This document shows, piece by piece, positions 8,902 to 16,118 of a stretch of DNA of 24,569 bases. The stretch comes from Butyrivibrio sp. (GTDB lineage: Bacteria; Bacillota_A; Clostridia; Lachnospirales; Lachnospiraceae). The translations under genes were made by a program, and so were the position numbers. The notes under the pieces are model-generated. The model worked only from the letters and a program-made list of their open reading frames with translations, did not search any database and had not been told where the DNA came from. The stretch spans positions 1-24,569 of the forward strand of contig NZ_JAILQF010000371.1 in NCBI RefSeq assembly GCF_024699075.1. Reading direction: 5' to 3'. Every line of letters starts with the position of its first letter. Position 1 is the first letter of the stretch.

Positions 8902-9548
8902 TGAAAGAATTGTTTAATGCTTATATACACCAGCCGGCATTTAAAAAGAAACTGTTTATAATGCTGTTTGGTGTATTGTGCATGGGTGTATTTCTGTCAT
9001 TTCTTATTGAAGTTGACATGGGAACAGATCCCTGTACTTTTATGAATGTTGCAATATCCAAGAAATTTGGGATACTTTTTGGAACATGGCAACTTATATT
9101 AAATGCTTTTTTATTTATAATAGTTATTATATTTGACGTCAAAAAGATTGGACCCGGAACATTTGCAAATATGATATTAATAGGCTATGTTTCAGATTTT
9201 TGCAGACTTGTCTTGTGGCCCAAACTTTTACCAGAGGGTATATTTACTACATTTCCAGCAAGAGGGATCATATTTGCTATTGCGATAATCTGTTTTGTAA
9301 TAAGTGCATCATTTTATATGAATGCTGACATGGGAGTTGCTCCTTATGATGCGTTTCCTGTTATTGTTCACGACAGACTTTTAAAAAATATTTCCTTCAA
9401 GTATGTAAGAATGGGTTACGACTTTTTGGCTATAATATTAGGTTGTGTTTTTGGAGGAAAGCCAAACATTGGTATCATAGTAATGGCCATTTTGTTAGGC
9501 CCAATAATAACCTTTGTTGGTAAGAAGATAGAACCATACCTGAAATGA
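8901..9548 (+). CDS. YczE/YitT-type integral membrane protein
   Basis: The 215-residue protein is mostly hydrophobic, with about five or six membrane spans (for example residues 18-36, 63-79, 122-140, 172-186 and 190-206). It contains two related motifs, D39-MGTDP and D143-MGVAP, which form the internal pseudo-repeat seen in YczE/YitT (DUF161-type) proteins. Their function is not firmly known; a transport role is often assumed. Its ATG shares one base with the TGA of rpoD (TGATG), so translation is likely coupled to the sigma factor. It is closed by a strong terminator, so it is the last gene of the dnaG-rpoD unit. The family call rests on motif memory and fold, not on a search. Confidence 0.75.
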   Translation: MKELFNAYIHQPAFKKKLFIMLFGVLCMGVFLSFLIEVDMGTDPCTFMNVAISKKFGILFGTWQLILNAFLFIIVIIFDVKKIGPGTFANMILIGYVSDFCRLVLWPKLLPEGIFTTFPARGIIFAIAIICFVISASFYMNADMGVAPYDAFPVIVHDRLLKNISFKYVRMGYDFLAIILGCVFGGKPNIGIIVMAILLGPIITFVGKKIEPYLK

Positions 9549-9564
9549 TCTAAAGCAAAATTAA

Positions 9565-9606
9565 AGCCTTCGAATGATATAAATTGTCATTCGAAGGCTA
9601 TTTTTT
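9565..9606. terminator. Bidirectional rho-independent terminator
   Basis: AGCCTTCGAATGA (9565-9577) and TCATTCGAAGGCT (9587-9599) form a perfect 13-bp stem with a 9-nt loop, followed by ATTTTTTG on the plus strand. On the minus strand the stem is followed by a U-rich stretch (complement of CTAAAGCAAAATTAA). It therefore serves both the rightward rpoD unit and the leftward esterase gene. Confidence 0.88.
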
Positions 9607-9663
9607 GACTATTTTTTAATTGCTTTTTGACTGTTATATTTTGACTGTTTTATTTTAGCTCTT

Positions 9664-11496
9664 TTATCCAACCGGATGCATCTCAACGCCTGTAGGAAGC
9701 TTGGTACCTATAGTATCCATGATCTCCATTACTCTGCAAAGACCTGCATATACATCGGCTCTTGTTATAGCACATCCACCATCAGTAATATCATCTGTAT
9801 CGAAGCCTTGTGGATCAACATACACAGCTTCAGGAGGAACAATACCGTCAACTACAGCTCTGTGAAGACATTCTGACATACCAAGATCCGGCCTTTTCAA
9901 GACTTCTTTTTCCATGCCTCGTTCACAAAGACTGGCAAATTCTGCATAAGTAAGAGGATCATCTGGCCTGAACAAGTCATTTGGAGTAGTTCGTTCATCT
10001 ATAAGATTTTCCTGAACACAGGTTTCTACAAATGATGAATCCCACTCATATCTGCCTATATCAATATACCTGCCGTGATAAGGGCGCCTACCTTCAATCC
10101 TTAATGCCTTAAAAAGGACCATGAGAACCTGGGCTCTTGGCATAGTCTGATCAGGGTGAAGGTACATAATGCATGGATCAAGAATACCGCCTTTAAAAGC
10201 TCTTAATATGCGGCTATACTGAGGGATACCTTCAATATCCACATAAGGTATATTTATATCAAAAAGGCTTGCTTCTTCAGGCTCTTTAGGAAGCTCTTTG
10301 ATATCCATATCTGGTGTAAAAGGAGCTGAATTATCTGGAGAGATCCAATTACATAAAGGCTCTATTTTCTTTTTTCTTATCTCATTTGCAACTATATCAG
10401 CTATAAGATATGCGCCGTAGTCGTTAGTGTGGGTTGTATCCATAAAAAAGTCTTCGGCTTTATCGCCAAGTTCAACCCATTTATCAAAAGTAAGAGTATG
10501 AAGATCGATAAAAGGAACATTAAGTTCTTCTGCAGCCTGCATTGCTGCAAGAGCATAAGTTTTTAAAAGAGAGCACTTCTTTCCTGTTTCTTCATCTGTA
10601 AAAGGAATGCGGCTTATAGGAGAGCAAATGATAGGATATGCACCAAAATCTTTTATTTTTTTGATATACCATCTCAAATTTTTAATATAGCCATCAAATG
10701 CAGCAAGATTGCGACGCTTTTGATCATTATGTCCGAACTGTAGCATGAATATATCGCCTGCATGAATGGCTTTTGCAAGTATATCCCAATGGCCGTCATC
10801 CCTGAAACAGTTTGTTGTAAGTCCTGAATGGGCATAATTGCATATTGATATATTATCAAAATACTGAGCAATGTTCTGAGCCCAGCCGCCACCGCTTCCA
10901 TAAGGATAGTAAGGAGCAAGGGCATTCTGATCAGTAAGAGTAGAATCACCGGCAACATATAAAACAGGCACCTGCTTTTGTGATATAGAAAGTTCTGAAA
11001 TACCGGAATTCTCTCCGCAAACACTTATATATACTGCTTTCTCCATACAAGGAACAGAAGTAAGAGCCGGAATATAAGGAGTTACATTAACGTAGAAAGT
11101 CTTAGAATAGGTTCCATTTGAAGGAACATTTATTCCTGAAGCTATAAGGTTCCTTCTTCCGGCAAATATACGCATATTACGTATATCACCCTTATCTGCG
11201 ACAATTTTTATGTTGACTTCATAGGTGCCGAAACCAGGAACTGCAGATTTGAATATGATGACGTCTCTTGAGTGATTAAGGTACAGACCTTTATCTGTAG
11301 CACTGACAATATCGTCCCAAGGAGTCTTATATGATTTTCTAAGATTCCATCCACCTGCATATAATGATCGTTCAGATGCCGTATTACCAATAGGACTTCT
11401 TAAATCGACAAAACCATAACCAATGGATTTATCATAAAAAACAGTATTGGAAATCTTATTATCTCCATTGCCAAAACTATAGGATGATACTAACAC
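9664..11496 (-). CDS. CE12-like SGNH esterase (rhamnogalacturonan acetylesterase type) with SLH-like C-terminus
   Basis: I choose a GTG start at 11496 because AAGGAGG (plus-strand 11505-11511) lies 8 nt upstream; the upstream TTG has no site. The 610-residue protein has an N-terminal beta-sandwich-like region (about 1-175). The SGNH hydrolase domain (about 176-385) follows, with nucleophile Ser185 in AGDSTLTDQ, the block GGGWAQ, Asn257 in QFGHND, and Asp353/His356 in DTTHTNDYGA. This pattern fits carbohydrate esterase family 12, which removes acetyl groups from pectin. The C-terminal third (about 425-600) looks like three degenerate SLH repeats (LHPDQTMPRAQVLMVLFKAL, LFRPDDPLTYAEFASL). With this start there is no signal peptide, so the enzyme would be cytoplasmic, which is odd for SLH repeats. 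Confidence 0.82.
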   Translation of the reverse strand: MLVSSYSFGNGDNKISNTVFYDKSIGYGFVDLRSPIGNTASERSLYAGGWNLRKSYKTPWDDIVSATDKGLYLNHSRDVIIFKSAVPGFGTYEVNIKIVADKGDIRNMRIFAGRRNLIASGINVPSNGTYSKTFYVNVTPYIPALTSVPCMEKAVYISVCGENSGISELSISQKQVPVLYVAGDSTLTDQNALAPYYPYGSGGGWAQNIAQYFDNISICNYAHSGLTTNCFRDDGHWDILAKAIHAGDIFMLQFGHNDQKRRNLAAFDGYIKNLRWYIKKIKDFGAYPIICSPISRIPFTDEETGKKCSLLKTYALAAMQAAEELNVPFIDLHTLTFDKWVELGDKAEDFFMDTTHTNDYGAYLIADIVANEIRKKKIEPLCNWISPDNSAPFTPDMDIKELPKEPEEASLFDINIPYVDIEGIPQYSRILRAFKGGILDPCIMYLHPDQTMPRAQVLMVLFKALRIEGRRPYHGRYIDIGRYEWDSSFVETCVQENLIDERTTPNDLFRPDDPLTYAEFASLCERGMEKEVLKRPDLGMSECLHRAVVDGIVPPEAVYVDPQGFDTDDITDGGCAITRADVYAGLCRVMEIMDTIGTKLPTGVEMHPVG

Positions 11497-11756
11497 AGGA
11501 AATTCCTCCTTAGTCGTAAGTAGGGCATAAAAATATAAGACCAGCCCCAAAGCTTATATAATCATTTTTCGGATATAAGGTAATATTAATGAATACGAAA
11601 AGTATTTATTATTATTATAAAATAATAGCAACAATAATCCAATTTTCCTGATGTTAAAATGATGCAAAAATGACCATATCACTATCTTGTATCCATGGTA
11701 TGATAAAAAGGAATTACTGCACAAGATAAGCTATGTATTTTTGAAAAAAATGCTAA
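11497..11756. other. A/T-rich divergent intergenic region
   Basis: No gene is visible between the esterase start and the hypB promoter. The sequence is strongly A/T-rich (around 11600-11640 it is nearly all A and T). I could not identify a convincing -35/-10 pair for the leftward esterase gene, although TATAAT-like strings on the minus strand occur around 11615. Confidence 0.4.
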
Positions 11757-11785
11757 TTGAACGCAGGAAACTATGTTGGTAAAAT
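11757..11785 (+). promoter_or_regulatory. Promoter of the hypB-hypB-hypA run
   Basis: TTGAAC (11757-11762), a 17-nt spacer, and TAAAAT (11780-11785), with a TG one base upstream of the -10 element, form an extended sigma-A-type promoter. Transcription would start near 11792, 40 nt before the hypB start. Confidence 0.65.
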
Positions 11786-11831
11786 AAGTTTACTGCTCTT
11801 ATTATTATGAAAATAAGAAAGGAATAAAAAA

Positions 11832-12503
11832 ATGAGTGACAGATCATTTGAAATCTTGGAAACAAAAGAACGAGTTATTGCAGACAATGACGCAGAAGCT
11901 GCTAAAGTAAGAGAGCTTCTTAAAAAGCATAATATATTTTTAGTAAACCTTATGGCTTCACCTGGAGCCGGAAAGACTACGACACTGGTACGTACGATCA
12001 AAGCTTTAAAAGATAAGTATCGCATAGGAGTAATGGAAGCTGATGTTGACAGCGATGTAGATGCAAGAGCAGTACTTGATGCCGGCGCAAAGGTTATTCA
12101 GCTCCATACAGGCGGAAGCTGCCACATGGATGCTGATATGACAAGAAGAGGACTTGAAGGCCTTGGACTTGAGGATGTAGATGTAGTATTTCTTGAAAAT
12201 GTCGGCAATCTTGTATGCCCTGCAGAATTTGATGTAGGTGCCAACAAGCGCGTTATGATACTGAGTGTTCCCGAAGGTGATGATAAGCCTCTTAAATATC
12301 CTCTTATGTTTACAGTAAGTGACTGTATGCTGATTGGTAAAATAGATGTTGCACCGGTATTTGACTTTGATTTTGAAGCATGTAAAAAGCGTGTACTTGA
12401 ACTTAATCCTGATATGAAGATAATCAAAGTTTCATCACTTAAAGGTGACGGTTTTGAAGAGTGGATCGACTGGCTTACTAAAGAGATTGAGAGGAGCAGA
12501 TAA
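11832..12503 (+). CDS. hypB: HypB-like nickel-insertion GTPase, copy 1
   Basis: HypB is the GTPase that helps deliver nickel to [NiFe]-hydrogenase precursors. The 223-residue protein has the P-loop SPGAGKTT (residues 43-50), the switch region MEADVDSDVDA, and the metal-binding pair Cys97-His98 (SCHMDA). It also has Cys129 in the family signature ENVGNLVCPAEFD. It lacks the N-terminal CxxCGC motif and the His-rich stretch found in some HypB proteins. The G4 motif, normally NKxD, reads GKID (169-172), so the Asn that contacts guanine is a Gly. That could weaken or change nucleotide selectivity. It is the first gene of a run: the second hypB begins one base after its stop. Confidence 0.92.
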   Translation: MSDRSFEILETKERVIADNDAEAAKVRELLKKHNIFLVNLMASPGAGKTTTLVRTIKALKDKYRIGVMEADVDSDVDARAVLDAGAKVIQLHTGGSCHMDADMTRRGLEGLGLEDVDVVFLENVGNLVCPAEFDVGANKRVMILSVPEGDDKPLKYPLMFTVSDCMLIGKIDVAPVFDFDFEACKKRVLELNPDMKIIKVSSLKGDGFEEWIDWLTKEIERSR

Positions 12504-12504
12504 T

Positions 12505-13164
12505 ATGAAAACTATAGAGCTTAATGCTTCAGTAACAGCATCTAATGATGCAGATGCAGATTCTATCAGAATTGAGATGAAGAAAAAGGGAACCCTTCTT
12601 GTGAATCTTATGTCATCTCCCGGATCAGGCAAGACAACTCTTTTGTCAAGAATAATCAAGGATCTTAAGGATGAAAAGAAAATAGGTGTCATGGAAGCTG
12701 ATATTGCTTCGGATGTTGATGCACAAAGAGTAGAAGACGCCGGTGCCAAAAGCATTCAGGCGCATACAGATGGAATGTGTCATATGGATGCCGGTATGAC
12801 AAGAAGAGCTATGGAAGCTATGGGAACAGACAACCTTGATCTTGTATTTCTTGAAAATGTTGGCAATCTTATCTGCCCGGCAGAATTTGATACAGGTGCA
12901 GGAAAGAACATAATGATATTAAGCATTCCGGAAGGCGATGATAAACCTCTTAAATACCCGCTTATGTTTGAAAAAAGTGATGCACTTGTTATAACCAAAA
13001 TGGATACCAAAGACTATTTTGACTTTGATCTTGATAAATGCATAGAGAGAGTCAAACGTCTTAATAAAGATATAGAAATCTTCCCTGTTTCTGCCAAGAG
13101 CGGTGAAGGAATGGATGACCTTGAAGACTGGCTTTTAAGCCAGGTAGCACTCTGGAAAGAGTAA
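12505..13164 (+). CDS. hypB: HypB-like nickel-insertion GTPase, copy 2
   Basis: The start is ATG 12505, one base after the stop of copy 1, with AGGAG inside the preceding gene. Upstream in-frame codons would overlap that gene. The 219-residue protein has P-loop SPGSGKTT (38-45), Cys92-His93 (MCHMDA), and Cys124 in ENVGNLICPAEFD. Its G4 motif is TKMD (164-167), a tolerated variant of NKxD. Identity to copy 1 is clear across the whole length but only moderate by eye, with different N-termini and C-termini. They are thus diverged paralogues rather than a fresh duplication. They may form a heterodimer or serve different nickel enzymes. hypA follows after 66 nt, which supports a nickel-maturation role. 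Confidence 0.92.
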   Translation: MKTIELNASVTASNDADADSIRIEMKKKGTLLVNLMSSPGSGKTTLLSRIIKDLKDEKKIGVMEADIASDVDAQRVEDAGAKSIQAHTDGMCHMDAGMTRRAMEAMGTDNLDLVFLENVGNLICPAEFDTGAGKNIMILSIPEGDDKPLKYPLMFEKSDALVITKMDTKDYFDFDLDKCIERVKRLNKDIEIFPVSAKSGEGMDDLEDWLLSQVALWKE

Positions 13165-13230
13165 GAACACTTTGTTCAACACCGGGATTTTAGATCTTTT
13201 TTTATAAATAATTATAAAGAGGACAATAAG

Positions 13231-13587
13231 ATGCATGAAATGGGAATTGTTACTCACCTTGCAAAAACGCTGGATGAAACAGCTAAAGAAAACGGATTGA
13301 CAAGAATTGGCTCTGTGACTTTACAGGTAGGTGAAGTATCAGGAATAATGACAGATTACTTTATTGACTGCTGGGATTATTTTAAAGTACGTCACCCCGT
13401 TTTAAAAGATTCAGAACTTAAACTTGAGCAGATACCTGCAGTTACATGGTGCGATGGTTGCAAAAGAGAATATGAGACTGTAAAATACGGACGAGAATGT
13501 CCATATTGTCACAGCCCTGAAACCTGGCTTTTAAGAGGAAATGAATGTATTATAAAAGAAATCGAAGCCGAGGGCGGGGATGAATAA
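13231..13587 (+). CDS. hypA: HypA nickel metallochaperone
   Basis: HypA binds nickel and works with HypB in hydrogenase maturation. The 118-residue product starts MHEMGI, with His2 and Glu3 as the nickel site. It carries the zinc site as two CxxC pairs, Cys74/Cys77 and Cys90/Cys93. Length and layout are standard. AGAGG precedes the ATG at good distance. It follows two hypB copies and precedes dtd by 21 nt. No hypC, D, E or F and no hydrogenase subunit is present in the window, so the target enzyme must lie elsewhere. In rumen butyrivibrios an Ech-type hydrogenase is a plausible client, but that is inference. Confidence 0.93.
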   Translation: MHEMGIVTHLAKTLDETAKENGLTRIGSVTLQVGEVSGIMTDYFIDCWDYFKVRHPVLKDSELKLEQIPAVTWCDGCKREYETVKYGRECPYCHSPETWLLRGNECIIKEIEAEGGDE

Positions 13588-13608
13588 TCATATTTTGAGG
13601 AGTAAAAG

Positions 13609-14061
13609 ATGCGTTTTGTAATACAGGTAGTAACAGATTCTCAGGTAACTGTAGATGGAGAAGTAAAAGGCAGGATCGGCAAAGGTTTTATGGTTCTTAT
13701 AGGAATAGGACATGAAGATACTAAAGAAATTGCTGATGTGATGGTCAAAAAGATGCTGGGACTTCGCATATTTGCAGATGAAAACGGTAAGACTAACCTT
13801 TCACTTGATAAAGTAGGAGGAGAGCTCTTGCTTATATCACAGTTCACACTCTATGCAGACTGCAGGCATGGTAACAGGCCTGGCTTTACAGATGCTGCAG
13901 GTCCTGAACTTGCTAATGAATTATACGAATATATAATTGATAAATGCAAAGAAAAAGTACCAGTTGTAGAGAAAGGTGTATTTGGAGCTGATATGAAGGT
14001 CAGTCTTACTAACGATGGACCATTTACAGTAGTACTTGATTCCAAAGATCTGATAAAGTAA
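13609..14061 (+). CDS. dtd: D-aminoacyl-tRNA deacylase Dtd
   Basis: Dtd removes D-amino acids (and glycine mischarged on tRNA-Ala) from tRNA and so guards translation. The 150-residue length is standard. The two signature motifs of the active site are present: [17 protein letters not shown] (from about residue 79) and [11 protein letters not shown] near the C-terminus, the variant of NxGP(V/F)T that carries the cross-subunit Gly-Pro. A GAGGAG site precedes the ATG. It lies between hypA and acyP with short gaps, so all are probably on one mRNA. Confidence 0.95.
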   Translation: MRFVIQVVTDSQVTVDGEVKGRIGKGFMVLIGIGHEDTKEIADVMVKKMLGLRIFADENGKTNLSLDKVGGELLLISQFTLYADCRHGNRPGFTDAAGPELANELYEYIIDKCKEKVPVVEKGVFGADMKVSLTNDGPFTVVLDSKDLIK

Positions 14062-14086
14062 TACCGGGACAAGGGTATAAAATATT

Positions 14087-14353
14087 ATGATACGACAGCA
14101 CATAACATTCTATGGTGACGTTCAAGGTGTAGGCTTTCGCTATAACGCATATCATATTGCAAACAGCCTTGGTCTTACAGGATATGTTCACAATGAATGG
14201 GACGGATCAGTTACATCTGAAGTTCAGGGCGATGAGGACGAGATAGATCTTTTTCTGGACAAGATAGGGCGCGGGAGATATATAAGTATTGACCGCATAG
14301 AAAAGACCAATATGTCACTTGATGAAGATGAACGCACATTCAGGATTGAATAG
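14087..14353 (+). CDS. acyP: Acylphosphatase
   Basis: This 88-residue enzyme hydrolyses acyl phosphates such as carbamoyl phosphate and 1,3-bisphosphoglycerate. The phosphate loop GDVQGVGFRYNAY (about 10-22) has the catalytic Arg, and the second conserved block GLTGYVHNEWDGSV has the catalytic Asn. The rest of the fold (VQGDEDEIDLFLDKI) is typical. The ribosome binding site is weak (AAGGG, 11 nt upstream). It starts 25 nt after dtd and ends 3 nt before trmK, so expression is likely coupled. HypF proteins carry a similar domain, but here it stands alone and no HypF remainder is seen. Confidence 0.94.
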   Translation: MIRQHITFYGDVQGVGFRYNAYHIANSLGLTGYVHNEWDGSVTSEVQGDEDEIDLFLDKIGRGRYISIDRIEKTNMSLDEDERTFRIE

Positions 14354-14356
14354 AAT

Positions 14357-15226
14357 ATGAACACAAAAGAATCAGATAAAAATAATATTCCGGCACTTTC
14401 AAAAAGGCTTAAAACAGTAGCCGATATGGTGCCTTGTAAAAGCAGAATAGCTGATGTAGGGACAGATCACGGATTTGTCCCTATTTATCTTGCCAAAAGC
14501 CTTCGTATAGAACATGCTATAGCTATGGATATACGAAAAGGACCGCTTGAAAGAGCAAAGCAGCATGTAATAGAATATGGGCTTACTGACCTGATAGAAA
14601 CAAGACTATCAGATGGACTTGAAAAGCTTTGCGAAGATGAAGCAGATACCATGATATGCGCAGGTATGGGCGGACCTTTGATGCAGAAGATATTAAGTAA
14701 TAAGGACGTAAGAGCTCTTAAACTTAAGACGCTTATACTAGAACCCCAGTCTGAAATAATGCAGTTCAGATCCTTTTTAAGAGAAAATGGCTTTGAAATA
14801 ACACAAGAAGAGTTCCTCTTAGAAGATGGGAAATATTATCCTGTAATTAAAGCTATTGTAAACTATGATCGTTATAATGAAGATTCTCCAAAGCAGTGCC
14901 CAAATAAGGATGGCACAGGTGATGCAGCTAAATCTACATCATATCTTCCAAAGTCATATGAAAAAGCAATAGAAAAATTAAAAGACATATCTGAAGACCA
15001 GAAAGCAAAACTTACAGATGAAACATTATTAAGACTTTGTGACCGCTTTGGCCCATGCATTATTATGTCACCAAATGCAGATTTTCAGACCTTTCTTGTG
15101 CATGGCAAGGCAGTCTGTGATACAATTTTAAATAAGATATCAGATGTTAAAAATTCGCATACAAAACGATTTGAACAGGTGTCTATGGAACTATCCGATA
15201 TTAAGACCGCACTTTGGCTTTTTTGA
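14357..15226 (+). CDS. trmK: tRNA (adenine-22-N1)-methyltransferase TrmK
   Basis: TrmK methylates N1 of A22 in tRNA using S-adenosylmethionine. The 289-residue protein begins with the family start SKRLKTVADMVPCKSRIADVG (about 15-35). There the Rossmann motif I ADVGTDHGFVPIYLA binds the cofactor. Further on are AMDIRKGPLERA (motif II) and CAGMGGPLMQKIL, the likely catalytic loop. The C-terminal helical region (about 190-289) is the coiled-coil-like extension known in the family. It starts 3 nt after acyP and ends 14 nt before a Nif3-like gene. The trmK-nif3 pairing is common in Firmicutes. Confidence 0.93.
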   Translation: MNTKESDKNNIPALSKRLKTVADMVPCKSRIADVGTDHGFVPIYLAKSLRIEHAIAMDIRKGPLERAKQHVIEYGLTDLIETRLSDGLEKLCEDEADTMICAGMGGPLMQKILSNKDVRALKLKTLILEPQSEIMQFRSFLRENGFEITQEEFLLEDGKYYPVIKAIVNYDRYNEDSPKQCPNKDGTGDAAKSTSYLPKSYEKAIEKLKDISEDQKAKLTDETLLRLCDRFGPCIIMSPNADFQTFLVHGKAVCDTILNKISDVKNSHTKRFEQVSMELSDIKTALWLF

Positions 15227-15240
15227 CAGGGGGGAGAAAA

Positions 15241-16023
15241 ATGCAGTGTCGCGACATAATTGAACATTTGGAACAGTTGTCGCCGGTATCGTTTGCACAG
15301 GAATGGGATAATGTGGGACTTCTTGCCGGACGAAAAGAAAAAGAAGTACAAAGGATTTTCATAGCACTAGATGCAACGGATGATATTGTCGATGAAGCAG
15401 TGAGAGTGGATGCGGATATGCTCCTTACTCATCATCCGCTTATCTTTAAAGGCATAAAGAATGTCAGTGACAGTGATTTCATAGGCAGAAGGATACTTAG
15501 ACTCCTTAGATATGACATCAGCTATTATGCAATGCATACTAATTTTGATGTAATGGGAATGGCTGATGCGGCAGCGGATGAAATGAAACTTGAACACAGA
15601 GAAGTCCTTGACGTTACCTACGAAGATGACCTTTCAAGAGAAGGAATAGGAAGAATCGGTGATCTGCCACAAAAAATTTCCCTTATAGAATGTGCACGAT
15701 ATGTCAAAGAATGCTTCCATATCGGAAATGTACGTATGTACGGCGATCCTTCAAGGAAGATCAAAAGAGTTGCGATATGCCCTGGTTCAGGCAAGGATGT
15801 TATTCAAAATGCCATAAACAGAAAAGTTGACGTGCTTATTACAGGTGATATCGGACACCACGACGGAATCGATGCTGTAGCATGCGGACTTCCGATAATT
15901 GATGCAAGTCATTACGGACTTGAGAAAATATTTATCCCGTATATGAGAGACTTTTTGCACAGGGAGCTTCCGGAAGTGGAAGTTATGTGTGCTGAATATA
16001 AACCGCCATATCAGGATGTTTAA
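15241..16023 (+). CDS. Nif3-like dinuclear metal-centre protein (YqfO type, short form)
   Basis: ATG 15241 with GGGGGGAG just upstream is a better start than the in-frame codon at 15214, which overlaps trmK. The 260-residue protein has the family's metal ligands: THHPLIF (His64, His65), the segment HTNFD (Asp103), and near the C-terminus TGDIGHHD and DASHYGLEK. It lacks the PII-like insertion found in YqfO of Bacillus. The biochemical function is not settled; a GTP cyclohydrolase I type 2 label in databases is weakly founded. It follows trmK, as in many Firmicutes, and is the last gene of the hypB-started run. Confidence 0.9.
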   Translation: MQCRDIIEHLEQLSPVSFAQEWDNVGLLAGRKEKEVQRIFIALDATDDIVDEAVRVDADMLLTHHPLIFKGIKNVSDSDFIGRRILRLLRYDISYYAMHTNFDVMGMADAAADEMKLEHREVLDVTYEDDLSREGIGRIGDLPQKISLIECARYVKECFHIGNVRMYGDPSRKIKRVAICPGSGKDVIQNAINRKVDVLITGDIGHHDGIDAVACGLPIIDASHYGLEKIFIPYMRDFLHRELPEVEVMCAEYKPPYQDV

Positions 16024-16044
16024 TACTAAATTTTTATTCTGGCT

Positions 16045-16074
16045 ACATTCCCCATTAAAGGACTGGGGATTTTA
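16045..16074 (+). terminator. Weak hairpin terminator after the nif3-like gene
   Basis: TCCCCA (16049-16054) and TGGGGA (16064-16069) form a 6-bp stem followed by TTTTA. The stem is short and the T-run is only four, so this is at best a leaky terminator. Confidence 0.4.
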
Positions 16075-16079
16075 GCATA

Positions 16080-16095
16080 AGTAGAGCGATCTACT
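16080..16095 (+). other. GNRA-capped hairpin in the leader of the nucleoside kinase gene
   Basis: AGTAGA, the loop GCGA, and TCTACT form a perfect 6-bp stem with a GNRA tetraloop. It lies 7 nt before the AAGGAGGT ribosome binding site (16103-16110). Such a stable small stem could modulate ribosome access or protect the 5' end, but chance is possible. Confidence 0.35.
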
Positions 16096-16118
16096 AATCC
16101 ATCAAGGAGGTACCTGTT

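Noticed and set aside
13165..13230. Possible terminator between hypB copy 2 and hypA
   Set aside because: The only stem (GAACA/TGTTC, 5 bp) is about 20 nt away from the T-run at 13196-13204, so they do not form an intrinsic terminator.
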